From: Spirometra erinaceieuropaei | Taxonomy: Eukaryota > Platyhelminthes > Cestoda > Diphyllobothriidea > Diphyllobothriidae | Reading direction: 5' to 3' | Assembly (NCBI GenBank): GCA_902702965.1 | Contig: CACRXP010000308.1 | Coordinates: 349,157 to 413,156, forward strand | Length of the DNA stretch: 64,000 bases | In this document: one piece after another, positions 45,801-57,879 of the stretch | Layout: each line of letters opens with the position of its first letter | How positions within the stretch are numbered: the stretch's first letter is position 1 | The notes under the pieces: generated by a model | Databases searched by the model: none | What the model saw: only the letters and a program-made list of their open reading frames with translations | Told to the model about the DNA's origin: nothing | Program-made: the position numbers and the translations under genes

Positions 45801-47858
45801 GACTGTGCAGTACAATTTGTTTCTTACGATGCATGCACGATAAGATTCGTTATAAGATATATTTATGAATGCCTATGTTATGTGCTGAAACGTTGTTTTC
45901 TTAAGAGCATCAAGTTCTGGTTTTGGAGGCAGTGTGCACACTATGGACGATCATGTGTTAGGTCGTGGCACTCTTGGTTGTGACGTTTGATGTCGATCGT
46001 AAACGCTCCGGAAAAGCGTAAAATTGCCATCGGATGGTAGAAGATGGTCGAAAGGCGACAGTAAATAAGGCATGAATAAAACTATGCTCATAGTCGCCTC
46101 GGCCGTAAACTCTTGTCAATGCCATTCTCGTTTTGACGACATAGCGTCAATTTCTTCTCGAATTGCGCTGACAAATAATTATTTTGGGTTAGCTGAGTCG
46201 CATTTAATAAGAACCTGAACGACATACCATAGAGAAATGCATGCACTATTGTTTACTTTACAAGCCACATTTGTAAATGCAGATACATGACGTTTCATGA
46301 ACCGCCATCTAACGGTTTAAAAAATCTCACAATGAGAGACTTTTTTTAAAACCGGATTATACTCTGTTGTGTATGTAATTGGAAGAAGACGAGTTTTTTT
46401 ACCGAATAAGTAAAAGAATGGATATTTTTATGCACGTTTACTTGGAATATAAATAAATTATCAAGGGCATCGAAAATCAATCAGAAAATTGCATACTAAT
46501 TTAGTAGTCATGTTATGCAGAGTATAGATCTTGCATACAACCGAAAATACGTTCTTTCGAAAGCCGACACCCTGAGGTAACTGGATCATTATAGATTTTT
46601 GCTGCATCAGGATTAGTTTTACAACAATTCCTAATTTACTTTTTCAAAATGAGAACGCATTTGGAAATTTTGGTTGAAATTGCATGCATTAGCAGATCTA
46701 CTTTAAGTCGTACTCTTCATTCTCACTCAAAATTTCCGCAATGACATGTTGATCGAAGGGTAGATTGCACTCCTGCTGAAAAAGGCATATGCCTAGAATG
46801 CGACATCTAACCGTACCTTGGGCAACATACGGCATTAATTCATCGGGCTGTCACGCGTTAATAAGGTTGAAATCTAATATTCACAAAGTAATTTTGCGGG
46901 ACTAAATGAGATGACCATCCGACATTCGCGTAGTGCACCGCTCCTTGACCTAACCACCCAAACTGTCCGTGTTTATGTCGCGTTTCATTCACGGCTGTCT
47001 ACATCTGGGCAGACTAATCAACTGCAATCACATAGGCGATGAATATATCCCATACATATGGAGAAAAAAAGTCGACGATAATTTGAAAAGACTGGTACCC
47101 ATGTATTGTAATTTCCTGTCTTCAAAAGAAGAACGTGTAAGACACGAAGTTTACAGAAGAGGCAAATTGAAATGGGTCAAAAAACTGAAACGCAACTGAG
47201 TGAGCTTATATTCTCCATAATAAACGACCCTAATTTCTTATCTGAGCCGGTATTGAGCATTAAGATACTGTTAGTGGTTATGCTTGAAGGTATGCTTAGG
47301 TATGTATCTGATCTCAAAATAGGAATCAAATATAAAGTTAGGGGAATGGTTAAGGTGTGGGCTAGGGTAAATCTTGTCTGCCACAGACCATCTCTCTTAA
47401 CCCCTTGTCCTTTAACGTATAAGCTTTCATTAACGGATTTCCCAACCACGCGTAAACCTCTTACGCCCGTATTTCTAATCGCTCAGTCTGTTTCACTATT
47501 TAACGCAGTCATCAATAAAACATGTAACTGAGATGCTCGTGTGCTAAACGTCTTCCTCATAATCCACTAGTTGAATTAGTCTACTGCAACGGTCGATCAG
47601 TCAACTGACGTTCGGATAAAGTACAACTGGTTGACACGTTATGATGTCTGCGCTTAAACACGCGCCGCATCCCCAATGTGTCGCATTGGTTACTGGATGA
47701 ACAAAATTTGGGTTGCCTGCTCAACACAAGGCACTCCTTAATCTGGCAACTGTGTTGATCCCGCCCATGACAAAACACTATTTTTCGGCCGTTCTGCGAA
47801 ATAAAATGCGTCATATGTTAAGTACCCAATGTATATTTGATAACTTTCAACATGCATC
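42831..47858. other. No firm gene; possible PLE RT scrap and weak exon candidates
   Basis: Near 42840-42900 on - a short SGQFHEAVQK string resembles the SG-IAEAVLQ motif of PLE RT, and an ADDV string near 43000 resembles its catalytic box, but their order is reversed, so they are not called. An open - stretch (about 44992-45240) ends at a fair donor (ctg|gtagga). A basic open frame on + (46950-47200) has no splice support. The rest shows nothing. Confidence 0.4.
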
Positions 47859-48167
47859 TTAGCGGTATATGCAAACTGGGAGCTGCCAATTTATGTCTCG
47901 ACGAAGGAATGAGGCGTGAACTTGACCGATCGCCAAAAACAATTGCGGTTTTCGGACCAACAGACTGCTCTTTATAATAATCGAGTATATTCTTTCGAAG
48001 ATGTGGGGAAATATGTGAAGCATGCGAAGGACGTCGCTGTCAAATATCTGGTCCTCGTAGCTTAGCTCAAAGTGAGCGTCGCCAAAGACGTCAAGAGAGG
48101 TAAAAATTGTCTTTTCCGAATTCCAATCAGTCATGTTTTTGATGGGATCGGTGTCATCAATGCGAGC
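47859..48167 (-). CDS. Exon B of unknown two-exon gene family, intact copy
   Basis: The terminal exon of the intact paralogue. The acceptor gtttgtttttcag lies at 48168-48180 and the frame begins in phase 0 and stays open for 102 codons to a stop at 47859-47861. It aligns with 8134-8439 on +: blocks DVFG-AHFELSY, VLRMLHIFP, RKPQLFLAI and a final QLP-C before the stop. About 45 of 77 residues match by hand count. The protein is likely soluble in this part (no membrane helix). I do not recognise the family; in flatworms it may be lineage specific. Conservation of frame and splice sites argues that it was under selection. Confidence 0.62.
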   Translation of the reverse strand, partial: ARIDDTDPIKNMTDWNSEKTIFTSLDVFGDAHFELSYEDQIFDSDVLRMLHIFPHIFERIYSIIIKSSLLVRKPQLFLAIGQVHASFLRRDINWQLPVCIYR

Positions 48168-49345
48168 CTGAAAAACAAACGAACTTAAGTGAGTACACCG
48201 ATAGAATGAAACGTATTTTTACGTCAATAAGATAAATTAGATGTGAATTTTACAAACATGAACGATTTTCTACCCATGTTGGAATTTGCCCAGTGTAATC
48301 TTATATCAAGCACATCAAAAACAAATTTTTGGTGATTAAATATATTCTTTCTTATATTTTTTGAAATGAATGGACATTTACTACTGATTTCTAGATAACT
48401 CTCGGCAGTCAGATATTTACTGTCAGTTTTCCAAGAAAATTTTTTTAATTCAACTCAACCTGGTCGACAACTCAGCCTGAACCACAGTTCGCCAATCGTG
48501 AAAGGCAACATGCGGCCCAAATTTTTGAGGCATTTGGTGCACATGATATCACAATTATGCGATGTTAACGCATCTCATGAAATTTAAACAAGGAATCTAA
48601 ATCGGTGTTTATGACTGGAAAAAAATAATTAAAAGAAATGATGGCACTGATAATGCTGCACTATAACCCCAAGATGTTTCAGTTATGGCAAGACAGCGTC
48701 TTTTGTAAACTTGTGGCGGTCTCACGCAGTATAAAAAAACCGCTCAATGATGTCAATCGCTTCTGTTGATATTCGGTAACATCACGAAGTCAGTAAAGAG
48801 TATAGAACATATGCACAATATTTTGGTAACGACCCGGCTGTATAAAAGCCTGTCTTCTTCAAATGTGATATCAAAAATTAATCGCTTGAATTCTGACAGT
48901 CTGTAGGCATTATATTTTTAAAACGCGAAGTGTTGATTAATACACTTTTATGTCTGGCTGTTTTGAATAACAAAATAGTGACACCTATTTGACTCCTTCT
49001 TATTTACCTAGAGATGTTTGATTTTAATCACATGAAAATTACATAGCGTTTTGTATAACTTTTATAACCATTTAAACGGCAGCCCAGATTCACAATTAAT
49101 GAGTAAGTGAAAAAAATAGTTTATTTCTACATTTTTCAGTACAGCACTTAAAAAACTATGAAATTGTGTGCCAACAATTATGATGAAAAAATGTTGGTAG
49201 GATCGAATTTTCTTGTGGTTATTCTGCCCAACAAGCAATAATACATTCCATCAAAATACTCTCTTAAATCAAATAATCTATTCACAATTTCGGCTGGCAT
49301 TTCAAACCAGAAAATATTTAGTGTATGCGAATAGACATGGCTTAC
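48168..49345 (-). other. Intron of the intact two-exon gene copy
   Basis: 1178 bases, gtaagc at the start (complement of 49340-49345) and tttttcag at the end, phase 0. It contains no recognised element. Confidence 0.5.
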
Positions 49346-49620
49346 AATGCGCGACAAACTTAATATGATCCGTGGAAATATAACGTTGCAAAGGACGTTG
49401 TATTTGTTTGGTGAACTTGATATGTTGGCATAACATTCGGTAGTACGTCCAAATTCGACAAACGTAATAATCCATTTCCATTTCTCAAATTCAGTGTAGT
49501 AGTCAGGCATATCGATGTTGGTCAGCTTGCTAAGCAGATAATCAAATGTGTTGGCAAAATTCCCCTTGAAATGAATCTCACTGCATTCTGTGAGGTACGG
49601 AGTTTGTGGCTGTCCCATAA
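49346..49620 (-). CDS. Exon A of unknown two-exon gene family, intact copy
   Basis: The acceptor aacttacag (ag at 49621-49622) is followed by two bases and an ATG-led frame of exactly 91 codons to the donor gtaagc. The broken paralogue at 7132-7406 has the same 275-nt length, leading phase and donor position. Landmarks: FDYLLSKLT at residues 25-33, YYTEFEKWKW at 40-49, EFGRTT at 55-60, CNVIFPRI at 77-84. No stops in this copy. The frame also runs on past the donor to a stop at 49178, so an unspliced end is possible. Whether the ATG is the true start or lies in an internal exon is open: the acceptor just before it in both copies suggests an upstream exon. Function unknown. Confidence 0.62.
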
Positions 49621-50820
49621 CTGTAAGTTATGTACAATTAGAGTAAGTGCTTTTTTTAAATCAATTAGAAAGACCATGTCTACACGTTCGAATGGCATAA
49701 AGGCGGCTGAAATTAAATCGCCAAGGCATGAAAATTAAAGTTTAGGACCGATTTGAAACAACGGTAGTGATGGCCATTTGAAGTCACCACAACGACAGCA
49801 TCTAATCAAGACTAAAAGGATATGGCACGTATTAGACTTAAACAAGAGCCACAGCGCAGAAAGGTTAATTAATTAGACTAAAATATTGATGACGCCTCGC
49901 ACCAGAACCTTAATTTAACAATCAGTATTTTTAATTGTTAGTTAACGTTTTAATAAAAGAGAAATAGCTGTCACTATACCCGAAAATTCCACAATAGTAC
50001 AGATGATGAAGGTCTTCCACATCGCGTAAAAGGTAAAATTTCATCTTCGTCTAATAATTTGGACTTAAATAAAGTTCGGCAAGAATAAAAGTTGTACCGA
50101 CGGACTTGACTGGCATATAGCATTGTATTCGTAGGCACATGCTAATGGATGCGCCTTGTCGAAAATGCTCATTGGTTAGAGATAGACGTATACTGTATAA
50201 GGGCCCCAGCCGATATAAGCCATATAAATGAACATATCCTATAAGTTGGAGTTACACATTGTGCATGATTCATCTCCCATCTCCTTTTGATGGCATCAGA
50301 GTTCGTTAAAAGGAATTACAGTTGATCGGGCTTTGCTTAGCGCATTGAAAACTGCATTAATAGAATCCTGGTAATACGTAGCATGAATAAAGGTTCCTTG
50401 TTAGGCCGACAAAAAACCAATATCGAAATAATACATTTAATTGATGTTTGACAAATTAGTAAATGTGTCGTGTTCTATAGCGACAACATGTACATTCTTC
50501 ATTTCTAACTGGTGTGCCGTGTGAAAAGAGCTACAACAATGCATCAGTGCATGAGGGGGTGTTCCGATAAGAAGCAGTGATTCTTCTAAGATTCATAAAG
50601 CGTGGGCTTATCATGGTTGCGCTGTAAGTCATACATGATGCAGTATACTTTGCATATGATTTTTAACAAAGCCGACCTGATCACATTGAAGTCCATGCCC
50701 ATGCTGATACAAAGTGTTGTGCTTCTGCCTGTAATCTGCACTGTGGTCGCACATACAATACTTCGGCTAGGGTGGTAGCCAAAATAACAGTTGATCCTGT
50801 AAGTTCACTGTTTTGATTAC

Positions 50821-51022
50821 CTCTGCCATTTGCTAATGTATACAAATGCGAGCTTGGCCTTCTTTAAGAACGTACCTAACCATCTTTTGGGCGAATCAAA
50901 GTCAGCTCGCATTCCAAGACCAGTCAGGTTCGTAATAAGTAGGACAGTAGGAACGCTGTTTTCCTTTATCGCTTTAATCGTAGGAGTAACTGCGCCACTA
51001 TCTGGGGCAAAAGAATCGCCAT
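50821..51022 (-). CDS. Candidate internal exon upstream of the intact copy
   Basis: On -, acceptor ttttatctaag (ag at 51023-51024) and a good donor cagag|gtaatc (gt at 50819-50820) bound 202 bases open in one frame: two leading bases, 66 codons, two trailing bases. The peptide is protein-like (VPTVLLITNLTGLGM, KRWLGTFLKKAKL). It leaves two bases over, while exon A at 49620 needs one, so it cannot join exon A directly; a missing exon or a different gene is implied. The + frame 50830-51027 is its antisense shadow. Confidence 0.32.
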
Positions 51023-53148
51023 CTTAGATAAAACCGAAGTTCGTTCTCTAGGACAGGCCTTGAAGCCTTTCGCTAAGTATTAGTTCGCCTCATTAACTGT
51101 TTTCAGCCACAAAGACATTAAGAAAGTTTAGTTGCCTACTGATAACAATCGTCCGGAAAAAGCCTATTTGAATCCTGGTGGAACGTAGAGTCTCTGGCTA
51201 ACACAGCACCAGTTGGGATAGTATTCATTCACGTTCCTGGGGTAAAATTCTGCCCAACAAATGTGGCGGACCAGGGAGTATCCTAAGACGCACGTCTTAG
51301 AGTTTCTAAAACCGTACTCTCCTATATCGTCATATATATTCTATTCTTGCCTTTGCCATGATATTGGGTATACAACTAGGAACTAGGTAACCATATGCAA
51401 GCTTTCCGCATCCGGCGAATTAAAGACTGCTGCCTCATCTGTGGAAATGTATTCGAATTTAGCAATTACGATTAACCTGATTGGTCATCCACTCAAACGA
51501 TGGGTGGACGGTACCCATCTATACACCCGGACGTTTTTTTTCTCGATCAGTGTGGTTACAGCATATAATAATTCGCCCAAAGTCTTTGTTATGTCTTAAT
51601 CCGTAGAAACGCTCAAAAAGCATTTGGATCATCATTACAGTTAGATTCAACAAAGTGTTTTCAGATTACATATTTTATTACTGTCCCTTTAGCTTAATTG
51701 TGCCTCAATAAATTATTGTACTAACCGAAAAACCCAGAACATATGTCCCTAGATACTGTTCACGCATGACAAACGATGTTAATTGTTCTAAATTTTAGTA
51801 TTTCCTTTGCATTCCTTTCATTTTTCTCCTTTTTCAGTTCTCCCATATATCTCCTCTGCGTGTAAAAAATAGGGGTCACTAATTTGCACACATAATTTCA
51901 TTCAATTATACTGAGCAGAAGCGAAGTAAACATGCAATTACAAAGTGAAAGTTATGTACATATAATGTGAAAAATTCGCTTGTTAAAATTAATTTGCACG
52001 TTCAGTTCGTTCTGGATCACTTTGAGTTTATATAGTATTTCAAAAAAAACAAATATATGCTCGAAAATTTAGTGGTTTCCATCTAAGTTACCACTTAGGC
52101 GGATTATATATTGTGTTTTGTTGAAACCCATCAAATAACAACCGTCTTTAAGCCATTTACCAAAGTACCTATTAGGTAGGCCCTCTTTTTTTGCGTTGGT
52201 GATCGTTAAGGTCATAGTTAGCGACTCACCTAGAGATACGACATCATTTTCAAATAAAATGTGCGTCCACTTTGAAAGTCAAAACCGAATGTGCTTTCCC
52301 TCAAATTGGAAAACGCCCTCTCATAAATAACCATAAAAAGAGGGTTTAAATAGAGTATTTCAGCGACGGTATTCTATGTACTTCTATTTTAACGTGGTGA
52401 AGCCATTGACAATATTGATACTTTTGCAATGAACGGAAGAACATGCCTCTCCATTGTATTGGTAACATTTTGCTATTTTCATTCCCCTCCAACTTAGCTC
52501 TTTATTTGTGAAGGCATGTCGGAATAACCGCATATATACTGATTTTTATTTATGAGAACATTACTGCGCTGCTCCATTTATTTCTAGGTTGCGTATGCCC
52601 ATGTCTGAAACTGACTATTTGGTGGATTTATTTTCCGTAACAAATCATGAAATCATCGAAAAACTAGGGATTTCGTCTCTTTTAAATAAACGTTCGTCTA
52701 TGTGCGCTATTACTGCAGCCTAAAAGTCGATAAAACTCTGGCCTCTTTACCAATGGCTTGTGCATCAGCTAACTGAAACCTACAGATGACTTAGTGCGAC
52801 AAATGAGCTTTAAATGCAACGGGATATGTTCGACAGATATTTTGATATCACTCTGATCTCCTTTTAAATAAAACAAGCTGGGATGCACAACCGAAGTCCA
52901 GCACAGGTATTCTCAATGGGACTGCTCTAATATATCGCAAAGCCAGTTATTCGCCAAAATAGTGAACATTCTCATTGATGAGATTGCGTAGACGCATATT
53001 ATTAACTCTGTCCCTGTAAAGTGCATTGGTGATAATGACAGTATAATGCATGGGCACTTGACAAGCTAGCATGAAAGATATTTTGAAGTAAAGAAATTAG
53101 GAAAAAGGTGCGCTGCAAATCTGTTTTATGATTTATCTCCAACCGACT
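51023..53148. other. No supported feature
   Basis: AT-rich. The right edge, at 53148/53149, is the sharp left end of repeat C; sequence left of it does not match what lies left of the second C copy. Confidence 0.6.
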
Positions 53149-53262
53149 CTGTGTACACGAACATGAAGATATACGGCCACGTATTTGCCGTTGAGGCAAT
53201 GGTGGACATAGACACTGTCGGCTGCGTAAATATGTCCCCGCGAAAAGGCAGATGCGGGTTAG

Positions 53263-53640
53263 TTAAATGGGTTTTATATCCGTTGGCAGCGAGGATGCTT
53301 TGTAAAAAATTCCGTCGCTACTATAAACAACTACTCTTACTTTGTCTTTGGACGTTCGTTCCAGAATGTGTAATCGGTAGCCATTTATTCTGTTAACTTT
53401 GTCTATGTGATCGCGTTTTGCCTTCACCCTACAATTCCTCCGAGCATATTGCGGACCCCTGGACAATAAGAATATTCGTAAGGTGCAGACTGGAACTATG
53501 GGCCAGAAAGATGGGTTATTAAAACAACCTTCTGAATGAAGACTGCAGATAGTCATGTATACAAGAGCCCCTCAATAATGAAGGGCGCCACTGCGATCTA
53601 CTGCGAACTAATAAGTTACCTTACCTGCTTCCTGATCATG
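53263..53640 (-). pseudogene. Decayed frame, possibly cadherin-like (copy 1)
   Basis: On -, a frame containing FAVDRSGALHY, NNPSFWPIVPV, GYRLHI and SSDGIFYKASS. The spacing of a VD-SG-L block, an N-N-P-FWP block and a DG-Y block recalls successive parts of extracellular cadherin repeats (F-VD--SG-L, NDN-P-F). This copy has stops before FAVD and after HY that the second copy lacks. The cadherin reading is a hypothesis; calcium-binding DXNDN is not intact. Confidence 0.33.
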
Positions 53641-54006
53641 AAAGACGAAAGCTCCCAGTTCGAATAATCCCGAATCCTGGATAGCTGGACCAAACTGCTC
53701 AGAGCCTCATCAATCGATCATCTCTAATCTGTAATTCGGACTAAATACTGAACATGACAACTTATCCCTATTCACCATATGGCCTTCTGCATAAGCCTAG
53801 GGCAATGCTGATTCGGATGCCTACAGAAAGCTGTCCGATTTAATAAAATGCTTTTTATACAAGGACACCCTTGGATGAGTCCGAATCGGGAGATAAAGCA
53901 TGCATTTAAGGGTGAATATGTATTTGATAGGCATAGGCGTATCTACGTCTACAACCTAACTACCTTTCATTTTACACCGAACATGCTTCCAAATGCCTCA
54001 AACAAT

Positions 54007-54249
54007 TTACCTGTGTCTAACAAGTAGTTGTCCACGGAATGTGGTTGTGTACCTTATTCCTGGACGTTTTTGTGGCAGGCCGCCTTCGCCGACGTCAGAT
54101 GCCTTCCTCTCAGATTGATAATCAGTTTCCTTGGCAGATAAAGACTCATATACACTCATGGGCGTCGTAGAGGACTTGAGGTAAAAACGAGCTTGAGTAA
54201 ACTGACCCTCTTGTTCAAGGACGCTGGATGCCGCGAGGACCTTTGATAC
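54007..54249 (-). pseudogene. Decayed frame of unknown protein (copy 1)
   Basis: On -, open for 80 codons to TAA at 54007-54009: SKVLAASSVLEQEGQFTQ, LKSSTTPMSVYE, then a polar stretch (DYQSERKASDVGEGG). Copy 2 at 62453-62650 keeps the first 35 residues (SKVLA-xx-VLE, LKSSTT-MS-Y) and then shifts frame. An old coding origin is likely; the family is unknown. Confidence 0.38.
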
Positions 54250-54500
54250 TTGATTTATTATCCGACATAAATCCGCATTCTTCAGACCTCATCTAGGAAG
54301 TCCAGTTGGAATGCAACAAGGAGATCTAAAGGATAATGCTGATTGTATGGCAATTAACCTGCTGCTGACCGACTACCCATAGCATGTCGGTGATTCCACT
54401 ATTATTGCGGAATCCACGGCTGTTTACGGAAAACAATGCTTGTTCACAGTATTTATTGGACCGAATGAGTAAAAGGCCCGTGGCGATTTAGACGACTGTA

Positions 54501-57150
54501 CTGAAAAAAATACCACCCGGTAGATGGCGCTTTTTTGTCGTTTTTTCCGGTGTTATCACAGGTGATCGAATGATGCACTTTCGAATTTGCCCGGAATTTT
54601 TGCTAGCGAGGCATGTTGCTGTGGGCATTCGACTGCTACCCCGAATTCAGATTTCGGGTACCTAATATTTTTATCGTGCATGAGTTAAAAGTGTAGACGA
54701 GACTGTACCCGGCAAAGAAGTGCAAATGTGTAACATAATTTGCAATTTACCCTGAACTATAACACCTTAGGTATGATGCCATCCACTTAAATATTCGATC
54801 GAGTCGTATATGCGATCTGGCTTGCCTGTAGGTTAAACATGCAGACGTAGATACCACAGCTCAATATAAATGCAGTTTGTTTAGTGGCGCCAGAATAAGT
54901 GTACTCAGATGACTACTAATTGCGCAAGTCATTGTCAGAGCTTGCGGTAATAACACTCACATGGACTACTCCGCGTAGACCTGCATACAAGGCATTATCT
55001 GAACCTCGTGGGTAATTGTGTGTGCATCGACGGTTTGACCGGCAGAGCCAGCCTACTCCACAAGGCACAACATTATGCTGGGTGGTTGAGCAGCCTGTCT
55101 AATTGACAGGCGTGACCTGTCGCATAATCAGATTATCAGTTGTCCTGGGTTTTAACAGCGTTAGTTGACATATTCATTGACAGGAAAAAACACCAGAGTT
55201 TTATTCCATCGGTTTCTTGCTTGTAGGGTCAACTGAACTAGTGACTGACCCGGGAAATGCGTTTAATTATATCTAAAATTCTTCATAAAATGGTGATGCG
55301 AAAGTTATTTGACGCATGCCATCCCCTTTGCCGTGGCGATATATTTCGACCAACCTGTTTATTTTGCAGTATTCTGAAGATAACTAAGTTGTATTCGGGT
55401 AAAATCGATAATGTGTGTGTCCTCTGGTCCTCAGTTATCTGGAAACTCTGCTATTTATTGTCATCGTCCATGCCGATAGTAAAGTGCTAAGCCATAGGCA
55501 CACAGGAATGGTTTTCAGAAAAAAAATATAGCCGTTGTGTATATCCCTACAATCATGAGAAATTCGATTTAGATTGATGAATTTAATTTGAACGAGACGT
55601 CATTTACAACGTAACAGATGTTTCAATGATCCATAAGCAGATGAGTTTTAGTTGGTAATACCTAGAAGCTACAGTGAACACTAAATACGATGGAGCGCGG
55701 TGTGACGGTCACAACCTGTTAGCCTTCGAAAGAGCTTGTGAGCAACATTCAGCTTTTGCGTACGGTGATCTTGATTCTGCAGTGTTCGATTGTCTCCGTG
55801 GATAAGATCCAGTCGTGAACCAGCTGCCCATCAATCATTTCCTAAGCACAGAGGTATTTTGGTCTCATATGCTTCTTGGTAGTGCCGTGGCACACAGGAG
55901 TCAAGACAATAAGTGAAAGCAGAATATGGCGTCGAAAAATCGAGCAAAAAACAAAAGTGAGAAACATGAGCATTGTTTCGTCTTGACGCGACAGCTTCCC
56001 CTGACAAAGCAGGTGCTGCGACATTTTATGCCGAAGGATCAACAATTATTCCGAGAATTCTAACGCACAGAGAGAAACTGTACCGTCCAGGGTCATCGGA
56101 ATTCTCACATCACCTAAGTTTCACGAAATGCCTATCATTGTCAGCGTTTGACGAAGTACAAATTCATTCCTTTCACGGTGCCATCGAAAACCACTTTAAA
56201 TTAGCAAGTGTGCGGAGATAAGTACGTAAGCCAAAGAGGACACCCACTACTGTCGAAGAACTTGCTTGTTCGCCTTCCGCACAGTCTCTAGCCTGTCACA
56301 CAGGCCTATGCACAACGTGTCCTAAAATGCGAGGACACCGGCCAGTGAGAGCAGGTCATGTGCGCTAACGAATATGGCGAATTTCGCAAGATCATTCACA
56401 ATGTCTTACCCATAATATTGCTGTATAATGCATTGATGTAATCGTAATAGCTGCACGACGACGCTGTTCCCCATGCTTTGGATTTCCACAGCATCTGGTC
56501 TCTTTGCTATTGGTAGTTTTCTGCAAGATGATTGTTTCTTAAGAACATATCCCCTTTGATCATCTCTATGTAGAAGGAGGGGCCACTATGCATGGTCATT
56601 TCCCTGGCCGTCTATGTAATTTTCACTGGGCGGCTCATCATTAAGTCGTATTAAAACTTACGAAACTTACCGGATGTCACACCGAAGAATAAGGATGATT
56701 CTATCCTAGGTCATTCAAAAATAATAAAGACTCCGAATCTTCGTTTTATGATTATGGGTTAGGATATAAGTGTGGGCAAAACATTGCTGGGTGGACGGTA
56801 AAACTTCATAAGTTTCGGCAATCCAAAAAGCATTCCCAATCTGAGGTCTGGTAACACTTGCTGACACATTTCATTAACGCTGGTATTGTGGAAACTGCAT
56901 GAATTGGTGCGTACATTGCCACCAACACAACAGCATTAGCTTATTTAAGCCCTTAAATGCCCTATGATTTTATTTTATTTAGTAGGACAATTCACAGTCA
57001 AAAAAACCGCTTACTGCATTTCGTATATTTGACTACACTAACTGTGACCATTTTATAAAAATGCTATATATGTAGCGGCAAAGTCAACCACATTGAAATA
57101 AACTAACTGATAGTTTAACGTGCAATTGTGCCCAAAGAACCATGCACATA
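54501..57150 (+). repeat. Repeat B, copy 2
   Basis: Collinear with 36421-39150 throughout and with 62861-63937 at its left half. Follows C directly, the same C-B order as at 62860. Ends just before a PLE remnant at 57240. Confidence 0.8.
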
Positions 57151-57239
57151 ATAATGGACGAAAAGATATATAATTGTTGAGAGAAGCAAAAATGGCAAGT
57201 TCCAGTTAGCAGTCCAGATAATGAAGATGCGAGCTCTGG

Positions 57240-57840
57240 AGCAGGAAGTTTATTTGCCTGACCTTTCTGATTCTCACTCGAATCCAGCATCAGAGACATT
57301 CACAGATAAAGGTGATAGTGTCACCAGAAGCGCAGTATTCATAGCACGTGGCTGCCGTGGGGCCACATGCGCACTGCTATTAACGGTTCTCGTTATCACC
57401 GCTGGGGCCGTAACTGATGCGCTGGTGGCTGGTCAGTCCGAGTCCGAGTCATTAATTGCCGTGATTTCGTCCTGCGTGCTAGATGCTGGTGTGACGATTG
57501 TTCGGCAAACTGGCTCACTGTCACTGTAATAATTGCTCGCTCGCGCACTCCCCACGTGACTGATTCTCCTGCCCAGGGAAAATGGCAGTACGGAATATGG
57601 TTGCGGGAGGTCATTGTGCTTGTCCATGGATTGCGTGCCTAGGAACCATCACTCGAGCAGCTCGCGGCTCACACGGTTGTCACCCCTTGCGAGGATTCCG
57701 GCCTCTTGTAATTTGAAAATATTGCCAGGTTCCGTCGAGTGTGCCGCCACCTGAGAGTTAGCGTCTCCCCGCCTCACTGCTGCTGCGTGCTCGGCAATTC
57801 GTGTGCGGACTAATCTTTCAGTTTCTCCAACATAGTTGCT
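57240..57840 (-). pseudogene. PLE GIY-YIG endonuclease remnant with tail
   Basis: On - from 57840: NYVGETERLVRTRIAEHAAA, VRRGDANSQVAAHS, NIFKLQEAGILAR and DNRVSRELLEW, the second half of a PLE endonuclease; after a one-base shift the frame continues through SLGRRISHVGSARAS to the end near 57360. The tail shows CTGATGCTG, stem GGATTC/GAATCA, GAAAGGTC (complement of 57260-57267) and AATAAA. Missing: RT and the first GIY-YIG strand. It is inserted between B (copy 2) and A (copy 2) and is the closest relative of 41935-42720. Confidence 0.82.
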
Positions 57841-57879
57841 TTGTCCGCAACTACAAAAAAGCTATAATTTGGATAAGCT

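Larger units (their letters stand above)
53149..54500 (+). repeat. Repeat C, copy 1 (left end of 8.4 kb tandem unit)
   Basis: Aligns with 61545-62860, offset 8396. The first 130 bases are identical except near 53275, and about the first 450 bases differ at only a small number of sites; the remainder is clearly more diverged with indels. Contains decayed frames on - described separately. Confidence 0.88.

Noticed and set aside
53870..53900. GGATGAGTCCGAATCGG resembling a hammerhead ribozyme core
   Set aside because: The U4 position is changed, GAAA is missing, and the second copy at 62270-62295 does not keep the stem.
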